Assembly (NCBI GenBank): GCA_002495735.1
Contig: DAGM01000002.1
Span: forward strand, 1 to 22,121
Reading direction: 5' to 3'
Origin: Euryarchaeota archaeon UBA54
GTDB taxonomy: Archaea; Thermoplasmatota; Poseidoniia; Poseidoniales; Thalassarchaeaceae
Length of the DNA: 22,121 bases
Shown: piece by piece, positions 7,857-15,746 of the stretch
Layout: each line of letters opens with the position of its first letter
Position numbering within the stretch: position 1 is the first letter of the stretch
Program-made: the position numbers and the translations under genes
The notes under the pieces: generated by a model
Seen by the model: the letters and a program-made list of their open reading frames with translations, nothing else
What the model was told of the DNA's origin: nothing
Database searches by the model: none

Positions 7857-9047
7857 TCACAGGCTCTCGGAGAGCGCCGCGGCTAGGTACCTGTACTCGT
7901 CCACGTGGTTATACAGTTGCGCGGAAATCCGAATGTACCTGACACCGTGATGCTGCCATGGCATCACCGGGACCTGGATGCCATACTCGTCGAGCAGGAA
8001 GTTGTGAAACGGATCTCCCTCAAGGCTCATCGGACCGACTTCGCCATCAGTGGGAATCTCCACCGCAGCCAACGCCGACACCATCGAATCTGGGAAAGGA
8101 GGAGTGGTTCCAAGCGCCTCGCAGATGATATCTCTCCCCTCAATCGCGAGGGCGTGATTGCGTTCCATGATTCTAGGCCATCCTCCTTCGACGAGCCCAC
8201 CGAGGTACTCAATAGCCTTCGGGATGCACATCCACGCCGAGGGGTCCTGCGTCCCAGGCCATGCGAACTCGAATTCGAACTTCTCCTGCGCCTCGCCCTC
8301 GTACGATGCGCCATGGCCGATGTTCAGGGGACGTATCAGGTGCTTACGGTCCTCACGAATGTGTAGGAAGGCCGAGCCCTTAGGAGAACACAGCCACTTG
8401 TGGCAGTTTCCAGTGCAGTAGGCCGGAGCGAGTAGAGACAGATTCAGCGGGACAATTCCGGGTCCATGCGCGGCATCAAGCAGGACATCAACTCCTCTCG
8501 ATTGTAGTTGATCAGTCAGCTCTTCGAAGGGCATTCGCATCCCGGTTGGACTGGTTACCGTATCTATCAGGGCCAGCACGGTCCTATCGGTCACCGCTCC
8601 CATGATGATATCGATTACATCTTGCGGTCGTCCGACCCTAAACGGAATCTCTACGACTACCGTCTTCGCACCTGACCTTTCAGTTACGAAGTCGATTGCG
8701 TTCCAGCAGGCCTGGTAGGAGTGGTCGGGGACGATGATCTCGTCTCCGGGCTGCAGTTGCAGGCTCCTAAGCACGGTATTGACTCCCTGAGTGGCATTGC
8801 TGACAAAAGTCATTCCATCGATGTCAGCGCTCAGGAACTCCGACAGAGTACGTCGAGCCTTGTCCCATAGGCCGAAGTATTCTCTCTCAAAGAACCGGAC
8901 CGGGTCATTCTCCATCAGGGACCTGAACCGACTCTGCTCCTCGAGGATGACAGAGGGAGTGGCTCCAAAGGAGCCATGGTTAAGGAAGGCGGTTTCTGGG
9001 TCGAGTGTCCAGTGATGAGACAGGTCGCCTTTGCGAGGCCGACTCAT
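7857..9047 (-). CDS. Class V PLP-dependent enzyme (isopenicillin-N-epimerase-like / EgtE-like)
   Basis: Fold-type I PLP enzyme, 396 residues. It begins with the subgroup signature FLNHGSFGATP (21-31). SNATQGVNTVLR (83-94) forms the phosphate cup, DAAHGPG (191-197) supplies the Asp and His that contact the cofactor, and NCHKWLCSPKG (214-224) holds the PLP Lys217. Cysteine desulfurases carry a catalytic Cys on a late loop; no comparable Cys motif occurs in the C-terminal part, so a NifS/SufS activity is unlikely. Relatives include isopenicillin N epimerase, hercynylcysteine sulfoxide lyase and uncharacterised aminotransferases; the substrate cannot be read from sequence. I chose the ATG at 9045-9047, which overlaps the lipB stop (ATGA), over a longer frame from 9068. 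Coupling to lipB suggests a role tied to the dehydrogenase module. Confidence 0.85.
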   Translation of the reverse strand: MSRPRKGDLSHHWTLDPETAFLNHGSFGATPSVILEEQSRFRSLMENDPVRFFEREYFGLWDKARRTLSEFLSADIDGMTFVSNATQGVNTVLRSLQLQPGDEIIVPDHSYQACWNAIDFVTERSGAKTVVVEIPFRVGRPQDVIDIIMGAVTDRTVLALIDTVTSPTGMRMPFEELTDQLQSRGVDVLLDAAHGPGIVPLNLSLLAPAYCTGNCHKWLCSPKGSAFLHIREDRKHLIRPLNIGHGASYEGEAQEKFEFEFAWPGTQDPSAWMCIPKAIEYLGGLVEGGWPRIMERNHALAIEGRDIICEALGTTPPFPDSMVSALAAVEIPTDGEVGPMSLEGDPFHNFLLDEYGIQVPVMPWQHHGVRYIRISAQLYNHVDEYRYLAAALSESL

Positions 9048-9721
9048 GCGGGCATCTCCGGACTCCACTCAATTGGCTTTGATGGCGACCGACCGAGGTT
9101 CCGCTCACAACTCGCCAGCAGTGCCCACTCGACTCTGGCTAGGTCAATGGGTCTTCCCAAGGGATCACTGGTGTAACCTAACTGAGAGAGGCTGGAGTGG
9201 ACTCCAGCACTCATGCCGCATCCCTCTAGGTCCTCAACACGGGTTCCGGGGGTGTGGATGTTGATTGACATTCCGTGGCGACTGACCCAGTGAAGGAAGG
9301 AGAGCCCTATCGAGCAGACTTTGTGGCCGTCTACCCAAGCTCCTTGCATGGACGAGTCCTTGTAGGCAGTTACGCCGCACTCGGCGAGGGCGCTGATACT
9401 CCAGTCCTCCAGTCTCCCAATGATTTCTCTGATGTTTTGCTCCTCTATCGCCCACTTGATGATGGGGTATGCGACTAACTGCCCCGGGCCATGCCAAGTG
9501 ATGCCCCCGCCCCGGTCAGTCAGAGATGTCGGGTAGCCATGTACTACGACGCCGTCCCTGACCGCTTTTGGCCCGACGGTGACGACCTCCGGATGCTCTA
9601 CCATGATGACGGTGTCAGGAATCTTGTCTTCGATCCTTTGCTGCTGCATCTCCTTCATTGCCTCAGCCATGATGTGATACTCGACGACGCCGGCCCTGAG
9701 GATTCTCAACTCACTCATCAT
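9044..9721 (-). CDS. lipB: Octanoyltransferase (lipoyl/octanoyl-ACP:protein transferase)
   Basis: Attaches octanoyl groups to the lipoyl-domain lysine of 2-oxo acid dehydrogenases, the step before sulfur insertion by LipA. The 225 residues show the LipB signature RGGGITWHGPGQ (70-81), the catalytic lysine in DGHKVCSIGL (K134) and the acyl-carrying cysteine in EGCGMSAG (C168), so both catalytic residues are present. The start (ATG ATG) lies 5 nt after the E3 stop, and Met1 or Met2 are both possible. The next gene overlaps its stop codon by ATGA. Many archaea are thought to lipoylate by LplA/LplB- or LipM/LipS-type routes, so a bacterial-style LipB beside LipA is notable. The octanoyl donor in an organism with isoprenoid lipids is an open question. 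Confidence 0.94.
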   Translation of the reverse strand: MMSELRILRAGVVEYHIMAEAMKEMQQQRIEDKIPDTVIMVEHPEVVTVGPKAVRDGVVVHGYPTSLTDRGGGITWHGPGQLVAYPIIKWAIEEQNIREIIGRLEDWSISALAECGVTAYKDSSMQGAWVDGHKVCSIGLSFLHWVSRHGMSINIHTPGTRVEDLEGCGMSAGVHSSLSQLGYTSDPLGRPIDLARVEWALLASCERNLGRSPSKPIEWSPEMPA

Positions 9722-9726
9722 ATCAC

Positions 9727-11163
9727 TCAGCTGATGTGTATGGCGTGACCCAGTGTCTTCAGGACACTCTCGTGGAACGCCTCTGACATAGTGGGATGGG
9801 CGTGAACTGTCCCGGCCACGTCCTCTAGCAGCGCGCCCATCTCAAGCGCGAGGATGAACTCCCCATGCAGTTCCGCTACATGGGTGCCGACCGCCTGCAC
9901 TCCAAGGATGACGTGATCTGACTCCCTCGCAGTCACGCGGATGAAGCCCCCAGTTTTCTCCGCCTCTATGCTGAGCGCCCTACCGCTTGCGGCTAGAGGG
10001 AACTTGCCGACGATGATCTGTTCGCCACGCTCCTCCGCCTCATCTGGTGTCAGGCCGACTGAGATAATCTCTGGCTCGGTGAAGACGATGGCCGGAATCG
10101 CGACCTTGTCGAACTCGCGCTTGTGCCCGGCTATGATCTCAGCGACCATCTCGCCTTCTGCGCTGGCCTTGTGGGCGAGCATCGGCTCTCCCGCAACGTC
10201 ACCGATGGCATAGATTCCTGGGACCGAGGTACGGCATTGTCTATCGATCCTGATAAAACGGCCTGCTGCATCCATCCGAACTCCAGTGTTCTCCAGCCCC
10301 CAGCCCTTGGTGTTGGGCTTCCTGCCGACTGTTACAAGGACTCTGTCGACCTTGACCGTGTGCTCCTCTCCATCCTTTTCGAAGGCGAGCTCCACTTTCC
10401 TCGACGCCCCCTTGCCCTTGATTACGGCGCCTCGCGCTAGAGCGTTGGTGTGCACTACTACTCCGTGCTTCTTGAGCCAAATCTCCAGCGGTCTGCACAG
10501 CTCCCTATCCATGATTGCGAGGATATTATCGAGCCCCTCGATAACCGTAACCTCCGTTCCTAGCTTGGCCAGTGCGCAGCCCAGTTCGAGCCCTATGTAG
10601 CCGCCGCCAACGATGGCAGCACTCTTGGGCAGGCTATCGAGGTCAAGTGCGCCGGTCGAAGAGAGGATGAATTCCTCGTCACATGGCATGAAAGGTAGAT
10701 CGATGTGGCTTGAACCAGTTGCTATGATGATATTCTCAGCCTCGATATCGACCGATCCTTCGGATGTCTCGACGGTACAGCTCTTCGGTCCAATGAAGTT
10801 CGCCCATCCCTTGATTAGGTCGGCACCGGCACTCTTCAGCAGTCCCTCAACGCCCTTGTTCAGACGCTCGACGATGGAGTCCTTCCACGACACTAGGGCG
10901 GCCATGTCCACATGCGGCTCACCTCCTACCGAGAGGCCCATGTGGCCGCCTTCGGAGGAGTGCTGCCGGAGCGACTCGAAGCGCTCTGCTGCGTGAATGA
11001 TTGCCTTGCTTGGAATGCAACCGCGGATGAGGCAAGTACCGCCGGCCTTGTCGGCCTCTACAACTATCGTCTTCAGACCTAGTTGCGCGGCTCTGATTCC
11101 TGCCACGTAGCCTCCTGGACCCGCGCCGACAACCAGCACGTCACACTTACGTGTCTCGCCCAT
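9727..11163 (-). CDS. lpd: Dihydrolipoyl dehydrogenase (E3)
   Basis: Flavoprotein disulfide reductase that reoxidises the E2 dihydrolipoyl arm and passes electrons to NAD+. The 478 residues contain the FAD-binding GAGPGG (13-18), the redox-active disulfide GGTCLIRGC (C44 and C49), the NAD-binding VGGGYIGLELG, a second FAD motif IYAIGDVAG, and the C-terminal catalytic HPTMSE (H456, E461). A GTG at 11173-11175 overlaps the E2 stop and would add four residues. I prefer the ATG at 11161-11163 because a GAGGTG ribosome binding site (11168-11173) sits just in front of it. It is encoded directly after E2 and before lipB, as expected for a dedicated complex subunit. Confidence 0.95.
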   Translation of the reverse strand: MGETRKCDVLVVGAGPGGYVAGIRAAQLGLKTIVVEADKAGGTCLIRGCIPSKAIIHAAERFESLRQHSSEGGHMGLSVGGEPHVDMAALVSWKDSIVERLNKGVEGLLKSAGADLIKGWANFIGPKSCTVETSEGSVDIEAENIIIATGSSHIDLPFMPCDEEFILSSTGALDLDSLPKSAAIVGGGYIGLELGCALAKLGTEVTVIEGLDNILAIMDRELCRPLEIWLKKHGVVVHTNALARGAVIKGKGASRKVELAFEKDGEEHTVKVDRVLVTVGRKPNTKGWGLENTGVRMDAAGRFIRIDRQCRTSVPGIYAIGDVAGEPMLAHKASAEGEMVAEIIAGHKREFDKVAIPAIVFTEPEIISVGLTPDEAEERGEQIIVGKFPLAASGRALSIEAEKTGGFIRVTARESDHVILGVQAVGTHVAELHGEFILALEMGALLEDVAGTVHAHPTMSEAFHESVLKTLGHAIHIS

Positions 11164-11167
11164 TTTA

Positions 11168-11173
11168 CACCTC
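11168..11173 (-). promoter_or_regulatory. Ribosome binding site for lpd (GAGGTG)
   Basis: GAGGTG on the minus strand lies 4 nt before ATG 11161-11163 and overlaps the end of the E2 gene. It decides between this ATG and the in-frame GTG at 11173-11175, which has no such site. Confidence 0.6.
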
Positions 11174-12428
11174 ACATGAAGATAAGCGCAGGGTGCTCGA
11201 GCATTCGCCTCAGGTGTTGTACTAGAGCTGCGCCATCAGCCCCATCAACGACCCGATGGTCGAACGAACTTGATAGATTCATGATTCGTCGAACGACCAC
11301 CTGACCATCCTTGGCCACAGGCATATCCCTCGCCTTGTGTATGCCGAGTATGGCTACTTCAGGGTGGTTGATGATAGGGGTGGCCCCGAGTCCACCGTCG
11401 CGACCTAGGCTGGTGATGGTAAATGTCGATCCCGTCAGGTCATCGAGACTCGCCGTACCGCCTCGGGCAGCGCCAGCGACTCTTTGCAGTTCGGCTGCCG
11501 CCTGCCATGCATCCATGGCCTCGACGTGCTTGACCACAGGGACGTACAGCCCCCTCTCGGTCTGAGTGGCTATGCCGATGTGAACGGCATCGTGGCGAGA
11601 AACGACTCCTCCTTGATCGTCGTAGTGGGCATTGCACTCAGGATGATCTGGCATTATCTTTGATAATGCCAGCATGATGAACGGCAGGTAAGTCAGCTTG
11701 GGCTGACTCTCGTCACGCGAAGCGTTGAGCATCTGCCTAAGTGTCTCAAGCTCGGTGACATCGGCCTCCTCGAAGTACGAGAAGTGAGGGATGGTGCGCT
11801 TACTGATGGTCATTTGCTCGGCGATTTTTCTGCGTAGACCGACAACCTTGACCTCGGTTACGCCAGTGCGCTTGGTCGAGTATGCAGAGGGCGCCGCTCC
11901 CGATACCGCTCCGTCGGCTGCGATGTAGGCGTCGAGGTCTGCATGACGAACTCTTCCTGCGGGGCCTGAACCCCTGACCTGAGACAGGTCCACTCCTGCC
12001 TCTCTGGCGCGGCGTCGGATGGCTGGGCTTGCCAACACTTTGCCAGACGACGCCACAGGTGCTGCAGATGGCTCAGGTGCTAGAGGAACGGGTTCGGGTG
12101 CAGGGGCAGGCTCAGGTTCGCTTGATGGCTCAGGTTCCGCTTCAGATTCGACGGATGGCCCAGGCTCGCTTATTGAAACAGCAGCAGCGTCTGAATCGAA
12201 TTCGACAAGAGCCGATCCGACTGCTACCATCTCGCCGACATCACCGCTGAGTGAGCTGACGACGCCAGTGATAGGAGAGGGTATGGTGACGGTGGCCTTG
12301 TCGGTCATGACATCCACAATAGGATCATCCTCTGTGACCTCATCACCTGCCGCAACGTGCCACTGTACGACCTCGCCCTCGACAACCCCCTCTCCTATGT
12401 CGGGCAGTTTGAACACGTGCTTGCCCAT
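11172..12428 (-). CDS. bkdB: Dihydrolipoamide acyltransferase, E2 of branched-chain 2-oxo acid dehydrogenase
   Basis: Core acyltransferase of the complex, 418 residues. The N-terminal lipoyl domain (about 1-80) carries the lipoylated lysine in DVMTDKATV (K44). A Glu/Pro/Ala/Ser-rich flexible linker (about 88-128) follows, then a peripheral-subunit-binding domain (about 131-168, beginning LASPAIRRRARE) and the catalytic domain ending with DHRVVDGADG (H391, D395). One lipoyl domain only. A longer frame begins at 12494, but it would overlap the E1 beta gene by 64 nt, and the domain starts at the chosen ATG, which has GGAGGG 6 nt upstream and lies 2 nt after the E1 beta stop. Branched-chain rather than pyruvate specificity is inferred from the neighbouring E1 subunits. 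LipB and LipA from the same operon would modify K44. Confidence 0.94.
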   Translation of the reverse strand: MGKHVFKLPDIGEGVVEGEVVQWHVAAGDEVTEDDPIVDVMTDKATVTIPSPITGVVSSLSGDVGEMVAVGSALVEFDSDAAAVSISEPGPSVESEAEPEPSSEPEPAPAPEPVPLAPEPSAAPVASSGKVLASPAIRRRAREAGVDLSQVRGSGPAGRVRHADLDAYIAADGAVSGAAPSAYSTKRTGVTEVKVVGLRRKIAEQMTISKRTIPHFSYFEEADVTELETLRQMLNASRDESQPKLTYLPFIMLALSKIMPDHPECNAHYDDQGGVVSRHDAVHIGIATQTERGLYVPVVKHVEAMDAWQAAAELQRVAGAARGGTASLDDLTGSTFTITSLGRDGGLGATPIINHPEVAILGIHKARDMPVAKDGQVVVRRIMNLSSSFDHRVVDGADGAALVQHLRRMLEHPALIFM

Positions 12429-12430
12429 GC

Positions 12431-13441
12431 TCAGCCCTCCTGCGTCCTGCGTATCGCCGCGGCTATGCGAGTAGGTCCCGGCATGTAATCCCATTCAGTG
12501 GTGTGGGGGAACGGGGCGTCCCATCCCGTGACTCTCTGAATCGGACTCTCGAGGTGGTAGAAGCAACGCTCCTGCACTGATGCGGCCATCTCGGCACCGA
12601 ATCCGCTAGTCTTAGGTGCCTCATGAACAATTACACATCTCCCAGTCTTCTCGATTGAATTGACCACTGCATCCCGGTCCCACGGAACTAGGGTTTGCAG
12701 ATCGATGAGGTCGCAAGAGACTCCGCTGTCGCGAATTGCCTGCTCGCTGACATGCACCATGGTTCCCCAGGCTATCACCGTGCACTCGTCGCCCTCCATC
12801 GCCAGACGGGCCTCGCCGAGTGGCACAGTGTAGTGCGACTCGGGAACCTCGGCCTCAGGGTGCCCCTCCCAAGTCGGTACGTTGTGCGGGTCGCCGTAGA
12901 ACGGACCTCGGTAGCATCTTTTAGGCTCGAAGAAGATGACCGGGTCGTTGCACTCCACGGCGCTTATGAGGAGCCCCTTGGCATTGTACGGAGTAGAGCA
13001 GTAGACTACTTTTAGGCCCGGAGTGTGTGTGAACTGCGACTCTGGGGACTGCGAGTGGTGATGGCCACCCCTGATCCCCCCTCCAGCTGGGGTTCGAACA
13101 GTCACCGGTGACCAGTACTCACCACCGGAACGGTGTCTGATCTTGGCCAGCTCGTTAACAATCTGATCGTAGGCAGGGAAGATGTAGTCTGCGAACTGAA
13201 TCTCGACCACGGGTCTCAGTCCGTTGATTCCCATGCCGAAGGCGGTAGCAAGAATCCCTCCCTCAGAAAGAGGTGAGTCGAAGACACGGTGTGCGCCATG
13301 CTTGGCCTGCAGTCCGTCAGTCGTCCTGAAGACCCCACCGAAGTAACCGATGTCTTCGCCATAGACGATGACGTCGCCGTCCCTCTCGAGCATTATGTCG
13401 AGGGCATTGTTTAGTGATTGAATCATGTTCATATTAGCCAT
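12431..13441 (-). CDS. bkdA2: Branched-chain 2-oxo acid dehydrogenase E1 beta subunit
   Basis: Beta subunit of the thiamine-diphosphate-dependent E1, 336 residues. Conserved points are VYGEDIGYFGGVFRTTDGL (26-44), SPLSEGG with Glu60 that activates thiamine, and GGHHHSQSPES (125-135). An insert after FEPKR (about 176-200, rich in Pro/His/Gly, with GPFYGDPHNVP) and the C-terminal TGWDAPFPHTTEWDYMPGP match, from memory, the Pseudomonas/alphaproteobacterial BkdA2 type and not the shorter PdhB or archaeal-type beta subunits. This is the best evidence for branched-chain substrates (2-oxo acids of Val, Leu and Ile). It starts 1 nt after the E1 alpha stop with GGAGGG (13447-13452) as ribosome binding site, so the two E1 subunits are translationally linked. 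Confidence 0.93.
   Translation of the reverse strand: MANMNMIQSLNNALDIMLERDGDVIVYGEDIGYFGGVFRTTDGLQAKHGAHRVFDSPLSEGGILATAFGMGINGLRPVVEIQFADYIFPAYDQIVNELAKIRHRSGGEYWSPVTVRTPAGGGIRGGHHHSQSPESQFTHTPGLKVVYCSTPYNAKGLLISAVECNDPVIFFEPKRCYRGPFYGDPHNVPTWEGHPEAEVPESHYTVPLGEARLAMEGDECTVIAWGTMVHVSEQAIRDSGVSCDLIDLQTLVPWDRDAVVNSIEKTGRCVIVHEAPKTSGFGAEMAASVQERCFYHLESPIQRVTGWDAPFPHTTEWDYMPGPTRIAAAIRRTQEG
12435..12440 (-). promoter_or_regulatory. Ribosome binding site for bkdB (GGAGGG)
   Basis: GGAGGG on the minus strand, inside the last codons of E1 beta, lies 6 nt before ATG 12426-12428. It selects this start over the longer frame from 12494. Confidence 0.6.
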
Positions 13442-13442
13442 T

Positions 13443-14681
13443 CTAGCCCTCCATGACTTCGTCGAACTGCTCCTTTAGATGCCACGGCATCTCTTCGTAG
13501 ACTTCGGTGAAGATTGTATCGGCCCCAGGATAGGGCCCATTGGCCAGATCGCCGTACTTGACAGCCTCCTTGTACGCGCTCATGACCTCGCCATCGATTC
13601 TATCCTCAAGTCCAGACTGTCGCTTCGCACTCCACTCTCCGATCTCAATGAGGTGGTCCTGAAGCCTCTCAATTGGATCACCGCCAGGCCATTTCGTGTG
13701 TTCGTCGCTAGATCGGTAGCGGCTGGGGTCGTCGCTGCTACTGTGTGCCCCGGCTCGGTAAGTCAGGACCTCGATATGAGTCGCTCCGGCTCCAGAGGCG
13801 GCGCGTTCGCGGGCCCACTTGGTGACCGCGTACAGAGCTAGGAAGTCGTTACCATCAACTCTTATCGAGGCCAGCCCGTATGGCAGTCCTCGTGTGGCAA
13901 ACTCGCCGCTGGCGGTGGCGAAGTTAGCGTGCGTGGAGATGGCCCATTGATTGTTGACCACATTGAGGATTACGGGTGCCTTGAAGATGCTGGCGAAGTT
14001 GAGTGCGTAGTGGTAGTCGCCCTCGGCGCTGGCACCGTCACCAATCCAAGTGATGGTAACCTCGTCGAGTTTCTTGTATTGAGAGGCCATGGCCACTCCG
14101 ACAGCTTGGCTGAACTGGGTTCCGACGGGACTTGATATCGAGATGAAGCGACCGTCCCGATAGGAATAGTGGACTGGCATCTGCCTGCCCTTGATATTGT
14201 CCTCAACGTTGCCTAGGCAGTGACAAATCATGCTGACCATATCGCGACCTCTTACGAACTGGGCCCCCGGCTGCCTGTAGGACGGAAAAATCCAGTCCTG
14301 TGTCTCGAGCGCCATCGTCTGGGCTATCGCAATACATTCCTCGCCTAACGATCGCATATAGAACGAAAGCTTCCCAGTCCTCTGCATCTTCATCATGCGG
14401 TCGTCGAAGATTCTCAGTCTGACCATATGCTCGAGCCCCTCGCGCAACTCGTCGGCGCTGAGCTTTGGATCCCATGCTCCTGAGGCCTTGTCGTCGTCTC
14501 CGAGGACTCTCACTAGGCCCCGCGCGTGCGGCACCGTGTCTTCTGCGATGCACTTGGTAGGGTCAGGCCGTTCGAGGTCACCCGGCTTCCACGACCAGGT
14601 CTCGAAGATAGCCTCCTCGCCCGGCCTGAAGGGAGCGTCGGGGATGTTGAACCCGGAACCCTCCTTCTTCTTGCGCGCCAT
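13443..14681 (-). CDS. bkdA1: Branched-chain 2-oxo acid dehydrogenase E1 alpha subunit
   Basis: Alpha subunit of the E1 decarboxylase, 412 residues. An N-terminal extension of about 75 residues precedes the core and resembles that of Pseudomonas BkdA1, including a LVRVLGDDD element. The core has KLSFYMRSLGEE (104-115), FPSYRQPG (132-139), KGRQMPVHYS (164-173), the thiamine-diphosphate motif GDG...NN (214-216 to 243-244) and the phosphorylation-loop region AGAHSSSDDPSRYR (310-323). SFYMRSLGEE and NVVNNQWAIST are characteristic of branched-chain E1 alpha. A longer frame from 14723 exists. The ATG at 14679-14681 is preferred because AAAGGAGGAG lies 9 nt ahead and the longer one would overlap lipA. 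It is the first structural subunit, 25 nt after lipA. Confidence 0.93.
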   Translation of the reverse strand: MARKKKEGSGFNIPDAPFRPGEEAIFETWSWKPGDLERPDPTKCIAEDTVPHARGLVRVLGDDDKASGAWDPKLSADELREGLEHMVRLRIFDDRMMKMQRTGKLSFYMRSLGEECIAIAQTMALETQDWIFPSYRQPGAQFVRGRDMVSMICHCLGNVEDNIKGRQMPVHYSYRDGRFISISSPVGTQFSQAVGVAMASQYKKLDEVTITWIGDGASAEGDYHYALNFASIFKAPVILNVVNNQWAISTHANFATASGEFATRGLPYGLASIRVDGNDFLALYAVTKWARERAASGAGATHIEVLTYRAGAHSSSDDPSRYRSSDEHTKWPGGDPIERLQDHLIEIGEWSAKRQSGLEDRIDGEVMSAYKEAVKYGDLANGPYPGADTIFTEVYEEMPWHLKEQFDEVMEG

Positions 14682-14690
14682 GGTTACAAA

Positions 14691-14697
14691 CTCCTCC
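14691..14697 (-). promoter_or_regulatory. Ribosome binding site for bkdA1 (GGAGGAG)
   Basis: A strong AAAGGAGGAG sequence in the 25-nt gap after lipA, 9 nt before ATG 14679-14681. It is the strongest such site in the operon and fixes the start. Confidence 0.65.
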
Positions 14698-14706
14698 TTT
14701 TGTCCA

Positions 14707-15711
14707 TCATGTTTGGCCTCCAAGCAGTACGGGTTCTCCTCCGTAAGACTCCTCCCACAGCAGGCCCGCTCGGTAGCTTGAGCGCACTAGTGGACCGCTA
14801 GCCACAGCCTCGAAACCAATCTCGCGCGCCTCGCGGTCCCAGCGTTGGAACTGAGCTGGCGTCGGAAACCTGTCAACTGGCAGATGTCGATCACCTGGCT
14901 GCAGGTACTGCCCCAGCGTGACCATATCCACGCCAGCCTCGCGCAGCATGCGCATGGCCAACGTGACCTCCTCATCAGTTTCGCCGAGGCCGACCATGAT
15001 GCTGGACTTGATGCGGATGTCTGGCCGTAGCCTGCGAGCTTCTCTGAGGATAACGAGGGATTGCTCGAAGGATGCGCGTGGGTCGCGTACTACGGCGTCG
15101 AGTCGAGGCACACACTCGACGTTGTGGGCGAACACCCTCAGAGGCAGATTTTCTAACAGGCCTGCCAATGCCTCAAGGTTGCCGTCGAGGTCAGAGCACA
15201 GCAACTCTAGGCCGACTTCGGAGCTGCGTTGCTTGACAGCGAGAATACAATCACGGTAGTGGCCTGCGCCTCCATCTGGCAGATCATCGCGGTTGACGAC
15301 TGTGATGACTGCATGATTGAGCCCCATTCTTGCTACAGCCTCAGCCAACTCACTGGGCTCTTCTGGGTTCAACGGAGGGGGCGACTTGACGGTGCCGACT
15401 GCGCAGAACCTACAACCGCGGGTACAGACCTCTCCTGCCACCATGAATGTCGCAGTGCCCCTACTCCAACAGTCATGCACATTGGGGCATCTTGCCTCCT
15501 CGCAAACTGTGTGCAAGCCATGCTCGTGGACGTTAGATCTGGTATTGTTGTAGCGAATTTGGGCGGTACCGGTGGGCAGTGTAGTCGCGAACCATTCTGG
15601 CAACCGCTTGCGCATGGACCGGCGGCGCTCCTGAGCGCCCCCTCTGGGCACTCCTCCGCAGCCGCCGCCCAAAGCGGATTCGGCGTCGATGGTCGGCAGG
15701 TGCGTTGCCAT
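14707..15711 (-). CDS. lipA: Lipoyl synthase (radical SAM)
   Basis: Inserts two sulfur atoms into protein-bound octanoyl groups. The 334 residues contain both iron-sulfur sites of the family: the auxiliary cluster CEEARCPNVHDC (C70, C75, C81) with the C-terminal RSSYRAG (310-316) Ser ligand, and the radical-SAM CTRGCRFC (C96, C100, C103). NRDDLPDGGAGHY and VGLGET are further family motifs. Met1 (15709-15711) gives an N-terminal stretch rich in Gly and Arg; Met33 (15613-15615), just before RKRLPEW, is a credible alternative that still gives a full enzyme. A TATA-like box 30 bp before Met1 supports the longer form. It heads the dehydrogenase operon, so the cofactor enzyme is made first; such ordering is unusual in my knowledge of bkd operons. 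Confidence 0.95.
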   Translation of the reverse strand: MATHLPTIDAESALGGGCGGVPRGGAQERRRSMRKRLPEWFATTLPTGTAQIRYNNTRSNVHEHGLHTVCEEARCPNVHDCWSRGTATFMVAGEVCTRGCRFCAVGTVKSPPPLNPEEPSELAEAVARMGLNHAVITVVNRDDLPDGGAGHYRDCILAVKQRSSEVGLELLCSDLDGNLEALAGLLENLPLRVFAHNVECVPRLDAVVRDPRASFEQSLVILREARRLRPDIRIKSSIMVGLGETDEEVTLAMRMLREAGVDMVTLGQYLQPGDRHLPVDRFPTPAQFQRWDREAREIGFEAVASGPLVRSSYRAGLLWEESYGGEPVLLGGQT

Positions 15712-15735
15712 CGAGTCTATCGGACGAACGTGCGC

Positions 15736-15746
15736 CGTTAATCATT
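15736..15746 (-). promoter_or_regulatory. Candidate TATA box for the lipA operon
   Basis: On the minus strand the sequence AATGATTAACG is centred about 30 bp before the lipA Met1 codon. With the usual archaeal TATA-to-start distance of about 26-27 bp, the message would begin within about 3 nt of the ATG, i.e. be nearly leaderless. The inverted repeat at 15744-15760 lies on its upstream side, where TFB would bind. Confidence 0.4.

Noticed and set aside
7857..9047. Cysteine desulfurase (NifS/SufS) supplying sulfur to LipA
   Set aside because: The fold is right and the context is tempting, but no active-site Cys loop is visible in the C-terminal part and the N-terminal FLNHGSFGATP signature fits the epimerase/EgtE-like branch.
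12045..12167. Possible tandem DNA repeat
   Set aside because: The apparent periodicity is codon repetition for the Glu/Pro/Ala-rich flexible E2 linker, a normal feature of acyltransferases.
12019..12474. Open frame (151 codons) antisense to bkdB, rich in Ser, Gly and Thr
   Set aside because: It mirrors the Glu/Pro-rich E2 linker and lipoyl domain; there are no recognisable motifs and the sense gene is certain.
11172..14681. Pyruvate dehydrogenase complex
   Set aside because: Subunit order and folds would fit, but the E1 alpha extension and E1 beta insert and C-terminal motif match the branched-chain (Bkd) type better; substrate use still needs an assay.
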